Shown here in pieces: positions 8,593 to 16,679 of a stretch of 27,458 nt of DNA. Position 1 is the first letter of the stretch. Every line of letters begins with the position of its first letter. The stretch lies in IMG/VR virus record IMGVR_UViG_3300005264_000157, positions 1 through 27,458 of that record; one strand, written 5' to 3'. The position numbers and the translations under genes are program-made. The notes beneath the pieces were generated by a model. That model was not told the DNA's origin, did no database searches, and saw nothing but the letters and a program-made list of their open reading frames with translations. This DNA is from a virus.

Positions 8593-9474
8593 TTATTTAA
8601 GTTTTATAAATTCGTTATTAAATTTAAATTCTACTCCTTCTTTTGTGAAAATCTTAACCCAAAGTAAGTCTGTTTTTTCGTCTGGAATAAGTTTGAAATA
8701 CGTTTTTTCTTCCTGTTCGTCCATAGGTATCACTATGTTTTTTTCCCAAGTTAAATAAGCGTTATCTACTCCAACTAATCCAGCAACCGCCTTAATTTTA
8801 ATTGTGTTTTCGTATCCGTACATCCACATTGTATGGTCGTCTATCTTGTTTGTGTCTCCATAGAAATTAGCCGCTAATCTATTTTGCTTATACATTGAGT
8901 AAATCGCATAAGGTAAATAGATTGTAATTCCTGTACGTGACATTAACGATTCATTTGTAAAATAAGAATCAACTAATTTTTGTAACTCATCATCAATGTT
9001 TACTTTTGATAATGTAGTCGTTGAGCCTATATCTACAACGCCTGAATTGTTTTCTGCTAAATAAGCAACTCCGTTATATTGGTCTGTTGAGCCTGTCGTT
9101 GTTGTGTCTCCATTCCAAAACATAGTATCCATTTTTTTCTTAAATGATGCTATTTTCTCTGTTACGATAGCGTTTCTAATTTCTGCTATCGTTGACCCTT
9201 TTTTGCGAACGTCTGAAAAACAATAAGTACTTACGTCTTGACAAACGTGTGTTTCAATGTCTTTGTCTGTAAATGTTGCGTCTCCTGTTGGAGTAAGCGA
9301 ACAACCTGCCCCTTGAATAGTAGTATCCATTTCTACATATTCTAATTTCTTTTTGTAGCTAACCCCTTTTTGAATTGTGAAGTTTGCTCTGTCTGGACTG
9401 TACAAATAACCTTTGTGAAAAATTTCCGTAGCCTTATCTGTAAAGTCTGCTAATCCTGTTAATACAATTGCCAT
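8593..9474 (-). CDS. Major capsid protein, HK97 fold
   Basis: This 293-residue protein has typical features of Bacteroidota-phage capsid proteins. After a short N-arm come GVSYKKKLEYVEMDTTIQ and a Cys-containing DVSTYCFSDVRKKG stretch. A long helix follows (AEIRNAIVTEKIASFKKKMD), then FWNGDTTTTG and a P-domain-like NIDDELQKLVDSYFTNE, and a late strand WEKNIVIPMDEQE with the EFKFNNEFIKLK end. It lies downstream of a scaffold-like gene and an XkdF-like protease, the expected head-assembly set. There is no obvious N-terminal delta domain, and the separate scaffold gene may replace it. Confidence 0.75.
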   Translation of the reverse strand: MAIVLTGLADFTDKATEIFHKGYLYSPDRANFTIQKGVSYKKKLEYVEMDTTIQGAGCSLTPTGDATFTDKDIETHVCQDVSTYCFSDVRKKGSTIAEIRNAIVTEKIASFKKKMDTMFWNGDTTTTGSTDQYNGVAYLAENNSGVVDIGSTTTLSKVNIDDELQKLVDSYFTNESLMSRTGITIYLPYAIYSMYKQNRLAANFYGDTNKIDDHTMWMYGYENTIKIKAVAGLVGVDNAYLTWEKNIVIPMDEQEEKTYFKLIPDEKTDLLWVKIFTKEGVEFKFNNEFIKLK

Positions 9475-9480
9475 AATATT

Positions 9481-10098
9481 TTATTTATTATAATTTTTAT
9501 CTTGTTCCATCATTCTCTCTGAAAATGACATATCTTCTAACTTTATTTCCTTTTCTCTGACTGGTTGTTTTTCTAATTCGACAACCTTGTCGGCTAATTC
9601 TTTATTAGCTGTTTCCATAGCTTCCAATTTAGCAAGAATAACATCTGTAGGAGTTTCTTTTTCTTCTACCTTTGGAGTGTCTTCTTTTACTTCTGTAGCT
9701 TTATTTTCACTAAGAGTTACTATTTTTTCGTTTGCAGATTCCAAATCTGCTGTAAGAGTTGTTTTCTCTTGCTCTAGTTCGGCAACTTTTGCCTCTAATT
9801 CTTTTGTATCCACTTTATTTAATTTTAAATTTACTTCTTTATCTATTGATGTAATAACGCCTGAACTATCAACCATCATTTTTTCGCCACCCTCTAATTC
9901 GTATTCTCCTGCTTCTAATGGCTCAGTCTCGTTATCCCACCATCTGCGAATAACTTTATTACCTACTGCAAATACATCTGTATCTACTTCGATATACCAT
10001 TTATTAACACGTGCTATTTGTGCTAAGTTGATAGCCTCTTGTACATCGTCTTTTAACAACGCTTTTATTTGATTAACTTTTTCAGTTGCTTTTGTCAT
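9481..10098 (-). CDS. Putative head scaffolding protein
   Basis: This protein of about 205 residues is acidic and has a long coiled coil over roughly residues 97-140 (LEAKVAELEQEKTTL, LESANEKIVTLSE) and a second one near 160-185 (LEAMETANKELADKVVELE). Before it is a small beta module, LEAGEYELEGGEKMMVDSSG. Scaffold proteins next to capsid genes often look like this: low complexity, coiled coil, removed during maturation. A GTG at 10113 would add five residues, but the ATG at 10098 is preferred. It lies 6 nt upstream of the capsid gene. A plus-strand insert separates it from the protease gene. Confidence 0.6.
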   Translation of the reverse strand: MTKATEKVNQIKALLKDDVQEAINLAQIARVNKWYIEVDTDVFAVGNKVIRRWWDNETEPLEAGEYELEGGEKMMVDSSGVITSIDKEVNLKLNKVDTKELEAKVAELEQEKTTLTADLESANEKIVTLSENKATEVKEDTPKVEEKETPTDVILAKLEAMETANKELADKVVELEKQPVREKEIKLEDMSFSERMMEQDKNYNK

Positions 10099-10121
10099 AA
10101 TAATATTTTTCACTAAATTAA

Positions 10122-10161
10122 TATGTTTTATAGCATATTAACAAATAATTGTTTATCTTTG
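10122..10161 (+). promoter_or_regulatory. Rightward promoter with palindromic element, copy b
   Basis: TATGTTTTATAGCATA (10122-10137) matches the elements at 362 and 16680 outside two central bases. A Bacteroidota-type -7 box, TATCTTTG, lies at 10154-10161. The position expected for a -33 box is covered by the element and has no TTTG. It should drive the plus-strand HTH and DUF115-like genes, with a start near 10168 and an 18-nt leader to the ATG at 10186. The element is also about 24 bp upstream of the leftward scaffold start, so it may act on both directions. Confidence 0.55.
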
Positions 10162-10185
10162 TTTGTATATGTAATAAATTGTATT

Positions 10186-10359
10186 ATGGAAACGACAATA
10201 AAAGACTATTTCACAGTTAAAGAGTTAGCAGATAGAGCTGGAGTAACTCCGAAAACAATAAACGAATGGCGAAAAAACGACATTATTAAATCTTGTAAAA
10301 TTGGAGGGCGTAGATACTTCCATAAATTCGATGTTCATAAACTTTTAAATGCAATGTAA
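10186..10359 (+). CDS. Small MerR/excisionase-type HTH regulator
   Basis: This 57-residue protein is essentially one winged HTH domain of the HTH_17/excisionase kind: DYFTVKELADRAGVTPKTIN (helix-turn-helix), EWRKNDIIKSCKIGGRRYF (wing), then a short helix DVHKLLNAM. Such proteins act as phage regulators or directionality factors, and no integrase is seen here. The start at 10186 is chosen because upstream in-frame codons fall inside the promoter and palindrome. It is on the opposite strand to all structural genes and overlaps the next gene by one base (TAATG). It may bind the palindrome in its own promoter. Confidence 0.75.
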   Translation: METTIKDYFTVKELADRAGVTPKTINEWRKNDIIKSCKIGGRRYFHKFDVHKLLNAM

Positions 10360-10907
10360 TGAGGTGTACTATTGTAGCAACAGGAAACAGCCTAAGAGGT
10401 TTTGATTTTGGTAGAATAAAAGATTATACTATTGCTGTTAACGATGCTTATAAATATTGCAATTATGATATTTGTGTTTCTTTTGATAAAAAGAAAGCAT
10501 TAGAGTTTAAGGGTAATAAAGAAAAGTTGCATACATTAGCAAGGAATAGCAGGAAAATACCATTTGATACAACTAAGATAAATAGCAATGAATATCTAGT
10601 ATCTGATAATTACGAACTATCATTTAACTATCCTTACGTTGGGGCTTTCCGTTCTACTCTGCTATTTGGTATTAATATAGCTATTCTAAAAGGATTTACA
10701 GATATTCATATTCTAGGGGCGGATAATAAACTAAGTGATTATAGGTACTTTTACGATACGAATCCAAGCACTAAAGACTCTGACTTTAAAATATTTCTTA
10801 CTTATATGAAAATGATACAACAAGACATTAATCATAAAAAAATAGCACTAACTTTTTATGATAGTACTATTAAATTATTTAATAATAAAGATTTAAGCGA
10901 GTATTAA
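10359..10907 (+). CDS. DUF115/MptE-like or glycosyltransferase-like protein (moron)
   Basis: This 182-residue protein has a Rossmann-like start, CTIVATGNSLRGFDFGRI, then IAVNDAYKYCNYDICVSFDKK, and later GFTDIHILGADNKLSD. This order (G-x-SL nucleotide loop, avNda, D, lG-D) is that of DUF115/6-hydroxymethylpterin-kinase-like and sialyltransferase-like proteins found in surface-glycan loci and in some phages. Surface modification or superinfection exclusion is an inference. It is translationally coupled to the HTH gene by TAATG and converges tail-to-tail with the protease gene, with 15 nt overlap. No terminator is visible between them. Confidence 0.6.
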   Translation: MRCTIVATGNSLRGFDFGRIKDYTIAVNDAYKYCNYDICVSFDKKKALEFKGNKEKLHTLARNSRKIPFDTTKINSNEYLVSDNYELSFNYPYVGAFRSTLLFGINIAILKGFTDIHILGADNKLSDYRYFYDTNPSTKDSDFKIFLTYMKMIQQDINHKKIALTFYDSTIKLFNNKDLSEY

Positions 10908-11498
10908 TTTACGTAATTCTGTTAATTTATCTTCATCTGATACATCAGAGCTTAATATATTTTCGATTACACTTAATTCTGTGTGTTCTACTACACCCAT
11001 TAGAGATTCAATACTAAAGCCATTAAGCTCATTGTCTTTGACTCTTTGCCATATATCAGAATCATTAACTTTCATTGTAATTAACCACGTCCCTTTTGGC
11101 TGCTCGCCTAAACCTATTGCATTTGCTTTGTCGTTCTTAGGGTCTGCTACTAACCAGCTTTCGATAACTGTAACCTCATTATTATCAACATCTGTTAAAT
11201 GGTCTAAAGTTATACTATTTTGATTTGCTGAACTTAAATGCAATTGAGCTAATTCAGATATAGTATTTTCACTAAAATAAATATCAAACTCTTGGTTATT
11301 AATGTTTCTGTAAATAAGTTGCTCGGGTATTAATACAACGCCCGTTAAGGTTTGTTTATCCTCATCGGCTTGCATCTTAATAGTTTCTTGCCTTTGCATC
11401 TTAATAGCTACGCTTTCGTTTGCTGGTCTATCTACAATGCTAATTGCATTAATTTTATTGTCATCGTTACTGATAACCATTTCGAATATTTTTCTCAT
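10893..11498 (-). CDS. XkdF-like prohead serine protease
   Basis: This 201-residue protein matches the order of the XkdF/peptidase S78-like family. The N-terminus is NAISIVDRPANESVAIKMQ, then LTGVVLIPEQLIYRN and FDIYFSENTI. The putative catalytic His is H100 in ITLDH, followed by VIESWLVADPKNDKA and KGTWLITMKVND, with the putative nucleophile S162 in NGFSIES. It is expected to cut scaffold and capsid during head maturation. It lies between the tape measure and the inserted plus-strand genes; the scaffold and capsid genes follow after the insert. Confidence 0.85.
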   Translation of the reverse strand: MRKIFEMVISNDDNKINAISIVDRPANESVAIKMQRQETIKMQADEDKQTLTGVVLIPEQLIYRNINNQEFDIYFSENTISELAQLHLSSANQNSITLDHLTDVDNNEVTVIESWLVADPKNDKANAIGLGEQPKGTWLITMKVNDSDIWQRVKDNELNGFSIESLMGVVEHTELSVIENILSSDVSDEDKLTELRKLILA

Positions 11499-11501
11499 AT
11501 C

Positions 11502-12380
11502 TTAAAATTTATTTCTATTTATTATTTTTGTGTCTACTCCTTGCTTTGCTGTAATTTCACTAGATACTACATACACCTTTTTAGATTGCATTGCACTTGC
11601 CATTTTATTATAATCGAATATATCGGCAACGTTATCAGATTGTCGATTACCGTTACCTGCTCCGTTAATTGCAGATAATAAAGGCTTATATCTTGATGTT
11701 GATGCTTGATTAATTAAGTACTCTCCTTGCTCCATATTAACATTTGTACCGCCTGTACTATGTGGATTGCCTCCAATTTCTCCACCTGTTGCTCCTTTAA
11801 ACTGTTGGGCTTGTACATTACTTGCTTGTTTAAATGCTACACCGCCTATTGCTGTACTTAATCCTGCTGCTATGTATGGGGTTGCCGCAAATGCCGCCCA
11901 CGTCTTCATAACTGCAGTAGCTGCATCAATAAAAATATGTGCTAACTGGTTACTCTTATCCTCCTCAAACGCTTCTCTTTTTATGTCTGTTACCTTTGTG
12001 TCATAATCTTCTTGACTTATTAATTGATTATCTAATTTCGATTTTAATAGAGCTAATTCGTTATCACTATCTATTTGGTTGCGGTCGTGGACTAAGTCCA
12101 TATATTGAACTGATAAGTCAAAACCTTGCTGTAATCCTGCTTTTTTATTTGCTGCTATTTCTTCTTCTAATGCAATTTTCGCATCTGCTAATTTCTTAGA
12201 TATTTCTAATTCTTTTGCGGCGGCTTTCTTTGCATCTGCTAAATTTTGAGCGTCTATTTCTGCAAGTCTGGCGTTATTTTCCTCTATTGCTGCTCGTTCG
12301 TATTCTTTTTTCCAATCGAAAAATTCTTGATTTAAATCTTTACGTCCTAATAAGTATTCTATTTCTAATTCATAGTAATT
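11502..12380 (-). CDS. Tape measure protein, C-terminal part in shifted frame
   Basis: The frame is open from 12380 to a stop at 11502 (292 codons). It starts with a long Ala/Glu/Lys coiled coil (EIDAQNLADAKKAAAKELE), then AHIFIDAATAVMKTWAAFAA, an Ala/Gly hydrophobic stretch, and the tape-measure-type end ATGGEIGGNPHSTGGTNV, EQGEYLIN, RYKPLLSAING. These pieces normally sit in the same polypeptide as the N-terminal part encoded at 12370-13485. The only ATG in this frame is at 12101, deep in the coiled coil and with no clear initiation signal. Frameshifting or a sequence error is therefore more likely than separate initiation. Confidence 0.7.
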   Translation of the reverse strand, partial: NYYELEIEYLLGRKDLNQEFFDWKKEYERAAIEENNARLAEIDAQNLADAKKAAAKELEISKKLADAKIALEEEIAANKKAGLQQGFDLSVQYMDLVHDRNQIDSDNELALLKSKLDNQLISQEDYDTKVTDIKREAFEEDKSNQLAHIFIDAATAVMKTWAAFAATPYIAAGLSTAIGGVAFKQASNVQAQQFKGATGGEIGGNPHSTGGTNVNMEQGEYLINQASTSRYKPLLSAINGAGNGNRQSDNVADIFDYNKMASAMQSKKVYVVSSEITAKQGVDTKIINRNKF

Positions 12381-13485
12381 CTAATGCTTTATTTGCTGCT
12401 GCATTTGCCCAAATTGCTTTCCTATAACCCTCTTGAACTAGATTAATCTCTCTTTGTCTGTATTGGTTTTTAATTAAGTATGCTGTTAACTCTCTAACTG
12501 ATTTTCCATTATTAAAAAATGCCTCGCCTAATTGCCTTTGCTTTCTATCGAATTTTTGGGCTTCGTTTGCTCCTTGACTTAAAACCCCCGCCCACTTTTC
12601 AAAGGTGCTTAAACTCTCATCGTTTATAGTTTCGTTTATCTCTTTTAAACTCTTATTAATTGCTGGTAAAATCTTCAAAGCATTCCCTGTTTGCTGTATT
12701 TGACCTGCTTGTGTCTTTGCTGCTTCCGTTGCTAAATCAAAACCGCTTGCCATTTCTTCCTGTAAGATTGCCATCTTCTCGGCTTCTGTCTCTGCGTTTC
12801 TTAATGCTGGGATATAACGCTCTAATTGCGAAAAATTACCTTGATAAGCAAGCGCTACACCTTTTAACGCTGTCTCTTGTCCTAGTCCTGCTTTCTTAAA
12901 TTTCTCTGCAAGTCCTATTGCTCCTTTTGTGGCTTCTTCTGTTTTGTCTACAGCTACACCCATATTGCGAGCTTGTGTCATTAATTGGAGTGTCTGCTCA
13001 TCGCCTACTGTAGTTACTTTTTGTATATCTGAGGCTGTATCTTGTAATACTTTTGAATAATCTCCAAATACTGCAATATTATCAGCAACCGCTTGTTCTT
13101 GTACGTGAAACGCTTCTAAACTAGAACTGATAAAGCTACCTATCCGTGATGTTAAGCCTAAGAAGATGCTGGACATTGCATTGCCTAAGAAATTAAACTT
13201 AAAAGCGAACGATTTCATTGCAGAACCCCATCTGTTAGTAGACTTCTCGCCTCGTTGTTGTGCTTTAGCTGTATTAATAATTGACCTCTGGAGTTTACTA
13301 TATTGACCTCGTAAGTCTTTTATTACTGTTTTATTCTTTGTAAAAGCATCGGTCGTTTCTTTACCCTCTTTTTTGAGTTTCTTTTGTGCTTTCGATACAT
13401 CATTTATTTCTTTCTCTAAATCGTTTAGAGATTTTTGCATCTGATTACTCTTCAACTCTAATCTATACGTAATTTTTTCAGCCAT
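12370..13485 (-). CDS. Tape measure protein, N-terminal part
   Basis: This 371-residue part has a basic coiled coil at residues 1-85 (KSLNDLEKEINDVSKAQKKL), a hydrophobic segment near 90-120 (FLGNAMSSIFLGLTSRIGSF), then the tape-measure pattern TTVGDEQTLQLMTQARNMGV, GIEEA-like ATKGAIGLAEKF, ALKGVALAYQGNFSQLERYI and MASGFDLATEAAKTQAGQIQ. It sets tail length and occupies the tube. It stops with TGA while the matching C-terminal half continues in the +1 frame, with an 11-nt overlap. The full product would be about 660 residues, short for a long-tailed siphovirus. The two upstream tail genes precede it closely (2-nt gap). Confidence 0.8.
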   Translation of the reverse strand: MAEKITYRLELKSNQMQKSLNDLEKEINDVSKAQKKLKKEGKETTDAFTKNKTVIKDLRGQYSKLQRSIINTAKAQQRGEKSTNRWGSAMKSFAFKFNFLGNAMSSIFLGLTSRIGSFISSSLEAFHVQEQAVADNIAVFGDYSKVLQDTASDIQKVTTVGDEQTLQLMTQARNMGVAVDKTEEATKGAIGLAEKFKKAGLGQETALKGVALAYQGNFSQLERYIPALRNAETEAEKMAILQEEMASGFDLATEAAKTQAGQIQQTGNALKILPAINKSLKEINETINDESLSTFEKWAGVLSQGANEAQKFDRKQRQLGEAFFNNGKSVRELTAYLIKNQYRQREINLVQEGYRKAIWANAAANKALELL

Positions 13486-13487
13486 AA

Positions 13488-13880
13488 TTAACAGTTAAAG
13501 GCGTTTATAATATCTATTGTAACAGTAAACTTCATCCCTGCTGTATGGTCGTCAAATTTAGACTCAAAAGGGCTTATATTAGCTGTATCAAAATCTAGTT
13601 CTGTACTTGTTTCTAAGTGTTTAACGAAGTCGTAACCTACTGCATTCATATCTGTAAGTATGTCTATGAAGTTGCTTCTATCGTGAAGTAACACGTCCCC
13701 AAAATAAACATCATATGTTAGTTTATTAAGTGGCGAGTCCATAGGCATTACCCACATAACAGGGAACACTCTGTCTTTTGTGCTTAAATTGTCTATATGG
13801 TCGAATCCAAATGTATTTAATTGAGGGTGCGAATTGCAAAAAGCCTCAAAATTAAGCTGTATGTCTTTTATCGTTTGCAT
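13488..13880 (-). CDS. Putative tail completion/terminator-like protein
   Basis: This 130-residue protein has the order LNFEAFCNSHPQLNTFGF, VFPVMWVMPMDSPLNKLTYD, then YFGDVLLHDRSNFIDILTD and DHTAGMKFTVTIDIINAFNC. I read this as the pattern of a small conserved tail protein of Bacteroidota phages, of the size and alpha/beta makeup of tail-terminator proteins. The role is inferred from size and place between the chaperone-like gene (29-nt overlap) and the tape measure gene (2-nt gap). Confidence 0.45.
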   Translation of the reverse strand: MQTIKDIQLNFEAFCNSHPQLNTFGFDHIDNLSTKDRVFPVMWVMPMDSPLNKLTYDVYFGDVLLHDRSNFIDILTDMNAVGYDFVKHLETSTELDFDTANISPFESKFDDHTAGMKFTVTIDIINAFNC

Positions 13881-14496
13881 TTTTCTTTAATCTGATTAAC
13901 ATAAATATTTGTCTTATTAGTTTTTTTTCGTTTAGTTCTTGTTTATCAAGGTCAAAGTCTGCTAGTTCTGTACTCATAGGCAACCAACCGTTATATTGTT
14001 CTGTTGCCTCATCTGATTTAGTTATTATGTCGCTGTAATCTTCATATAATTGTTTTTGCCAATCTTGAAAAGCTTTAATCTTTGGTAGCTCAAACGCTAT
14101 GCTGTTATTATTAGTTAAATAGTTTTCTACATCATCTGAACTATAACCATTGCCTAATGTAATACAAGCAATACAACGTTGTACGTCTCCTGTATGGAAA
14201 TAGTAATCTATATCAATGAAGTTGCCAAATGTTATCTTATCAAAGTCTTTTTTATATTCTTTAAAGTTTGGTATTAATATATTTTGTATGTCTATATCTG
14301 TAATAGAATCATCTGTTATACAGTCAATATACATTTTAGGTACATCAGACAAATGAGTTAATATGCTCTTAATTATCGTTGTTGGCGTTGTACAAGTTGC
14401 AAATGTTTTTTCAAATGCTGCATATTCTGCAACGTTTAAAGATTCGACATTGTTAATTGTATACTCATCTGTATTGTTTATTTTTAGTTTTATCAT
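13852..14496 (-). CDS. Putative tail assembly chaperone
   Basis: This 214-residue protein is mostly helical and acidic: ESLNVAEYAAFEKTFATCTT, KDFDKITFGNFIDIDYYFHT, a repeat-poor middle, and a C-terminal FQDWQKQLYEDYSDIITKS. Proteins of this kind, two genes upstream of the tape measure, usually act as gpG-like chaperones that keep the tape measure soluble. I looked for the classical -1 shift at its end and did not find a fitting downstream frame. It overlaps the terminase gene by 4 nt (ATGA) and the next gene by 29 nt. Confidence 0.45.
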   Translation of the reverse strand: MIKLKINNTDEYTINNVESLNVAEYAAFEKTFATCTTPTTIIKSILTHLSDVPKMYIDCITDDSITDIDIQNILIPNFKEYKKDFDKITFGNFIDIDYYFHTGDVQRCIACITLGNGYSSDDVENYLTNNNSIAFELPKIKAFQDWQKQLYEDYSDIITKSDEATEQYNGWLPMSTELADFDLDKQELNEKKLIRQIFMLIRLKKNANDKRHTA

Positions 14497-15791
14497 ATTA
14501 CACCCATTTCAAACTGTCCTACTTCTTTTATGTGGTATATCATACCCATTAATAACATATCTAAATAATCAGGGCTTTTGCCTAAACTTAGTTTCATTGC
14601 ATCCTTTTTGATTATCTTTTTTTTATCTAAATCTACATTATCTCTTTTTAAACAAACTGATAATTCTCTTTTAATTAGTTCCTCTTGACTATCATTACAA
14701 ATTATTCTTAACTGTCTGTTGTTAATTAATTCAGCTAATTTAAACGAACACTCATCTTTTAGATTACCAAATTCTAAAGTCTTAAATGCTTTTGCTCCAC
14801 CGTGGAAAGTCTTTATGTTCTTTATATAAGATTCTAAATAAGCTCCTAATCCATCGCTATCTGCTACTATATTAGTATTTGCAACGCCTTTACTATTCTT
14901 TAAGTTTGTTAAATCAGTTTCGATACTCTTTCCGTTGGCTTTAGGTTTATCAATTGCAACCTCACAAATTAATCCCTCCCAATATCCAGCAATAAAACTA
15001 TCTCTACCCTGCATTGCTAAATCTGCGCTAATTCTTTTGTCGCCTTTTGCTACGTGTGTATTTGTGAATATATCACATATTGCATTGTAATTGCATAATG
15101 CTGAGGGGTCATCGTCATACTCCCAATTACCAAAATATAAACGTTGTTTACTTGCATCGTCTAATTCTAATAAACTTTCTAAATACGATTCTGGTAAATG
15201 TGGGTTATCTGTTGGTAAAGCTTGAATAAATTTTTTATTATTACCTAATGTATTTTCTTTGTTTGGTTTATAAAACTTTGAATAAGCCCATTTATGAGTT
15301 GGGTTGCAAGTCCCTAACATTTTAGGTATTAAATCAAATTCTGTTAATTTATATCTGATTCTACTCTTTACTATTTGCCAAGCTTTAAAGGTTATTTGCG
15401 AAACCTCATCGATGAAAGCTCCTGTAATTTCTAAACTTCCTAATTCGTCAAACTCGGGGTCTGATGGATATGCAAACAAATCTTTTAATAAAATTTCACT
15501 TCCATTATCCCAAGTAATTACGCTCTTTTGTGAATTATAATTATACTGTTCAGATATCCCAAACGAAGAAGTTAACTCGAAGAATGTATTTAATGTAGTT
15601 TCTTTTAATGTCTTTAGTTTCGCACGTCCCATTAACCACCTTGAGTTTGGGTATTTTTGGCAATTCTCAATTAACCACAAACAACCAAGAGCAGACTTAC
15701 CACCACCTGCAGCACCTCCATAAAGGAGTTCATTAGTAGAATTATCCTTTAGATAATATACTGCATTTTCTTGTTTGGTTAATAATTCCAT
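14493..15791 (-). CDS. terL: Terminase large subunit
   Basis: The 432-residue packaging motor has all key parts. Walker A is GGAAGGGKS at residues 25-33. Walker B lies at residues 123-129 and ends with D128-E129 (TGAFIDE). The coupling motif is LGTCNPTH. The C-terminal RNase H-like nuclease has acidic residues in ISADLAMQGRDS, VADSDGLGAYL and SPDYLDMLLMGM. It translocates DNA into the prohead and cuts the concatemer. It follows the small subunit after 55 nt and overlaps the next gene by ATGA. The length is normal for the family. Confidence 0.93.
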   Translation of the reverse strand: MELLTKQENAVYYLKDNSTNELLYGGAAGGGKSALGCLWLIENCQKYPNSRWLMGRAKLKTLKETTLNTFFELTSSFGISEQYNYNSQKSVITWDNGSEILLKDLFAYPSDPEFDELGSLEITGAFIDEVSQITFKAWQIVKSRIRYKLTEFDLIPKMLGTCNPTHKWAYSKFYKPNKENTLGNNKKFIQALPTDNPHLPESYLESLLELDDASKQRLYFGNWEYDDDPSALCNYNAICDIFTNTHVAKGDKRISADLAMQGRDSFIAGYWEGLICEVAIDKPKANGKSIETDLTNLKNSKGVANTNIVADSDGLGAYLESYIKNIKTFHGGAKAFKTLEFGNLKDECSFKLAELINNRQLRIICNDSQEELIKRELSVCLKRDNVDLDKKKIIKKDAMKLSLGKSPDYLDMLLMGMIYHIKEVGQFEMGVI

Positions 15792-15846
15792 TTCTTTTTG
15801 TTTTCATACTGTAAGAAGTTGCCTAAATCGTTGCTATCATTGAGTT

Positions 15847-16275
15847 TTATTTTTTTGGCTTTTGTCCGTTGCCTAGACTAATAACATTTACATCTCCTTT
15901 AATACTATTATCTACTTCTGATTTATCCTTGTAATTGTGATGATTCGTTAAAACAAACTTAGTCATTTGTGCATTTAATTTATCAAACACCCCATATTTA
16001 ATAAGCTTTAGCTCTTGTATTTTCTTTGCTTTCTCTATTAACTTTAAAAATGACGTATGTTTATTACTAAGATAAGCTATCAACTCAGGATAAAACCCTC
16101 TTTCTATGACAAGGTATTCCTCAAAGAATATATTTTCATCCTCTAAGCTTAGCCATTTAATTAAATCGTTGCCTACTTCTATTGCCTTTTCCTCAGTCCA
16201 TTTTTCTTGAGGCTTGTAAGTAGAGCTAAACTGCTTACCATCTTCAGGTCTTATATTTCCTTTACCTCCAGGCAT
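15847..16275 (-). CDS. terS: Terminase small subunit
   Basis: This 142-residue helical protein is encoded directly before the large terminase gene. The N-terminus is basic and glycine-rich (MPGGKGNIRPEDG), followed by an HTH-like region (WLSLEDENIFFEEYLVIERG) and the conserved end MTKFVLTNHHNYKDKSEVDN typical of small subunits in this phage group. It recognises phage DNA and regulates the large subunit. Its ATG overlaps the last base of the HhH gene upstream. There is no Walker motif, as expected. Confidence 0.8.
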   Translation of the reverse strand: MPGGKGNIRPEDGKQFSSTYKPQEKWTEEKAIEVGNDLIKWLSLEDENIFFEEYLVIERGFYPELIAYLSNKHTSFLKLIEKAKKIQELKLIKYGVFDKLNAQMTKFVLTNHHNYKDKSEVDNSIKGDVNVISLGNGQKPKK

Positions 16276-16673
16276 TACTTAATTAAATCAATAGCAAGTA
16301 TAGCAGTATCTTTAAAATTGTCTTTAAGTCCAATTGTTTCTATTTGCTCGGTTGTAATTTCTGCTAATTGTTCAAACGTTCCTATACCAGCGTTATAAAG
16401 TTTATCGGCTGTAGCTTGTCCTATTCCTCTTACTTTCGTAAGGTCGTCTTTAATCATAGATGTTCTAGTTAAGTACCAATCTCTGTAAATGCTTCTCAAG
16501 ACCCCTCGAAATGTACCTGTACACATAGAATATCTTAATGTCTTGTTGTATTTCTCATTGAATACATCAATTACAATTATCCTATCTTTTTTATTTTTAA
16601 ATTCAAAAGATATAATTTGTCCTTTATCGTCAGATTGAACTAACTCTGTAAATACTTTATCTAATCTTTGCAT
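16275..16673 (-). CDS. Helix-hairpin-helix protein next to terminase
   Basis: This 132-residue protein has an N-terminal alpha/beta part of unknown fold (GQIISFEFKNKKDRIIVIDV, then CTGTFRGVLRSIYRDWYL). The C-terminus from about residue 78 carries tandem helix-hairpin-helix sequence: LTKVRGIGQATADKLYNAGI, then GTFEQLAEITTEQIETIGL. Such domains bind DNA without sequence preference. It directly abuts terS and is the first gene after a terminator and a palindromic element, so it may start the packaging operon. A packaging, DNA-end or late-regulator role is open. Confidence 0.7.
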   Translation of the reverse strand: MQRLDKVFTELVQSDDKGQIISFEFKNKKDRIIVIDVFNEKYNKTLRYSMCTGTFRGVLRSIYRDWYLTRTSMIKDDLTKVRGIGQATADKLYNAGIGTFEQLAEITTEQIETIGLKDNFKDTAILAIDLIK

Positions 16674-16679
16674 AATAAA

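Noticed and set aside
9587-10072. Plus-strand frame opposite the scaffold gene, and other plus-strand frames such as 11352-11678 and 6412-6687
   Set aside because: They mirror strong minus-strand genes, have low-complexity Ser/Leu/Phe composition and no leader or neighbour logic.
10123-10185. Longer start of the HTH gene at 10123
   Set aside because: This ATG is inside the palindrome and before the -7 box; the added residues are hydrophobic and not HTH-like.
13852-13880. Programmed -1 frameshift at the end of the tail chaperone
   Set aside because: The overlapping downstream gene is in the +1 frame with its own ATG and reads as a separate protein; no X-XXY-YYZ site in the right frame.
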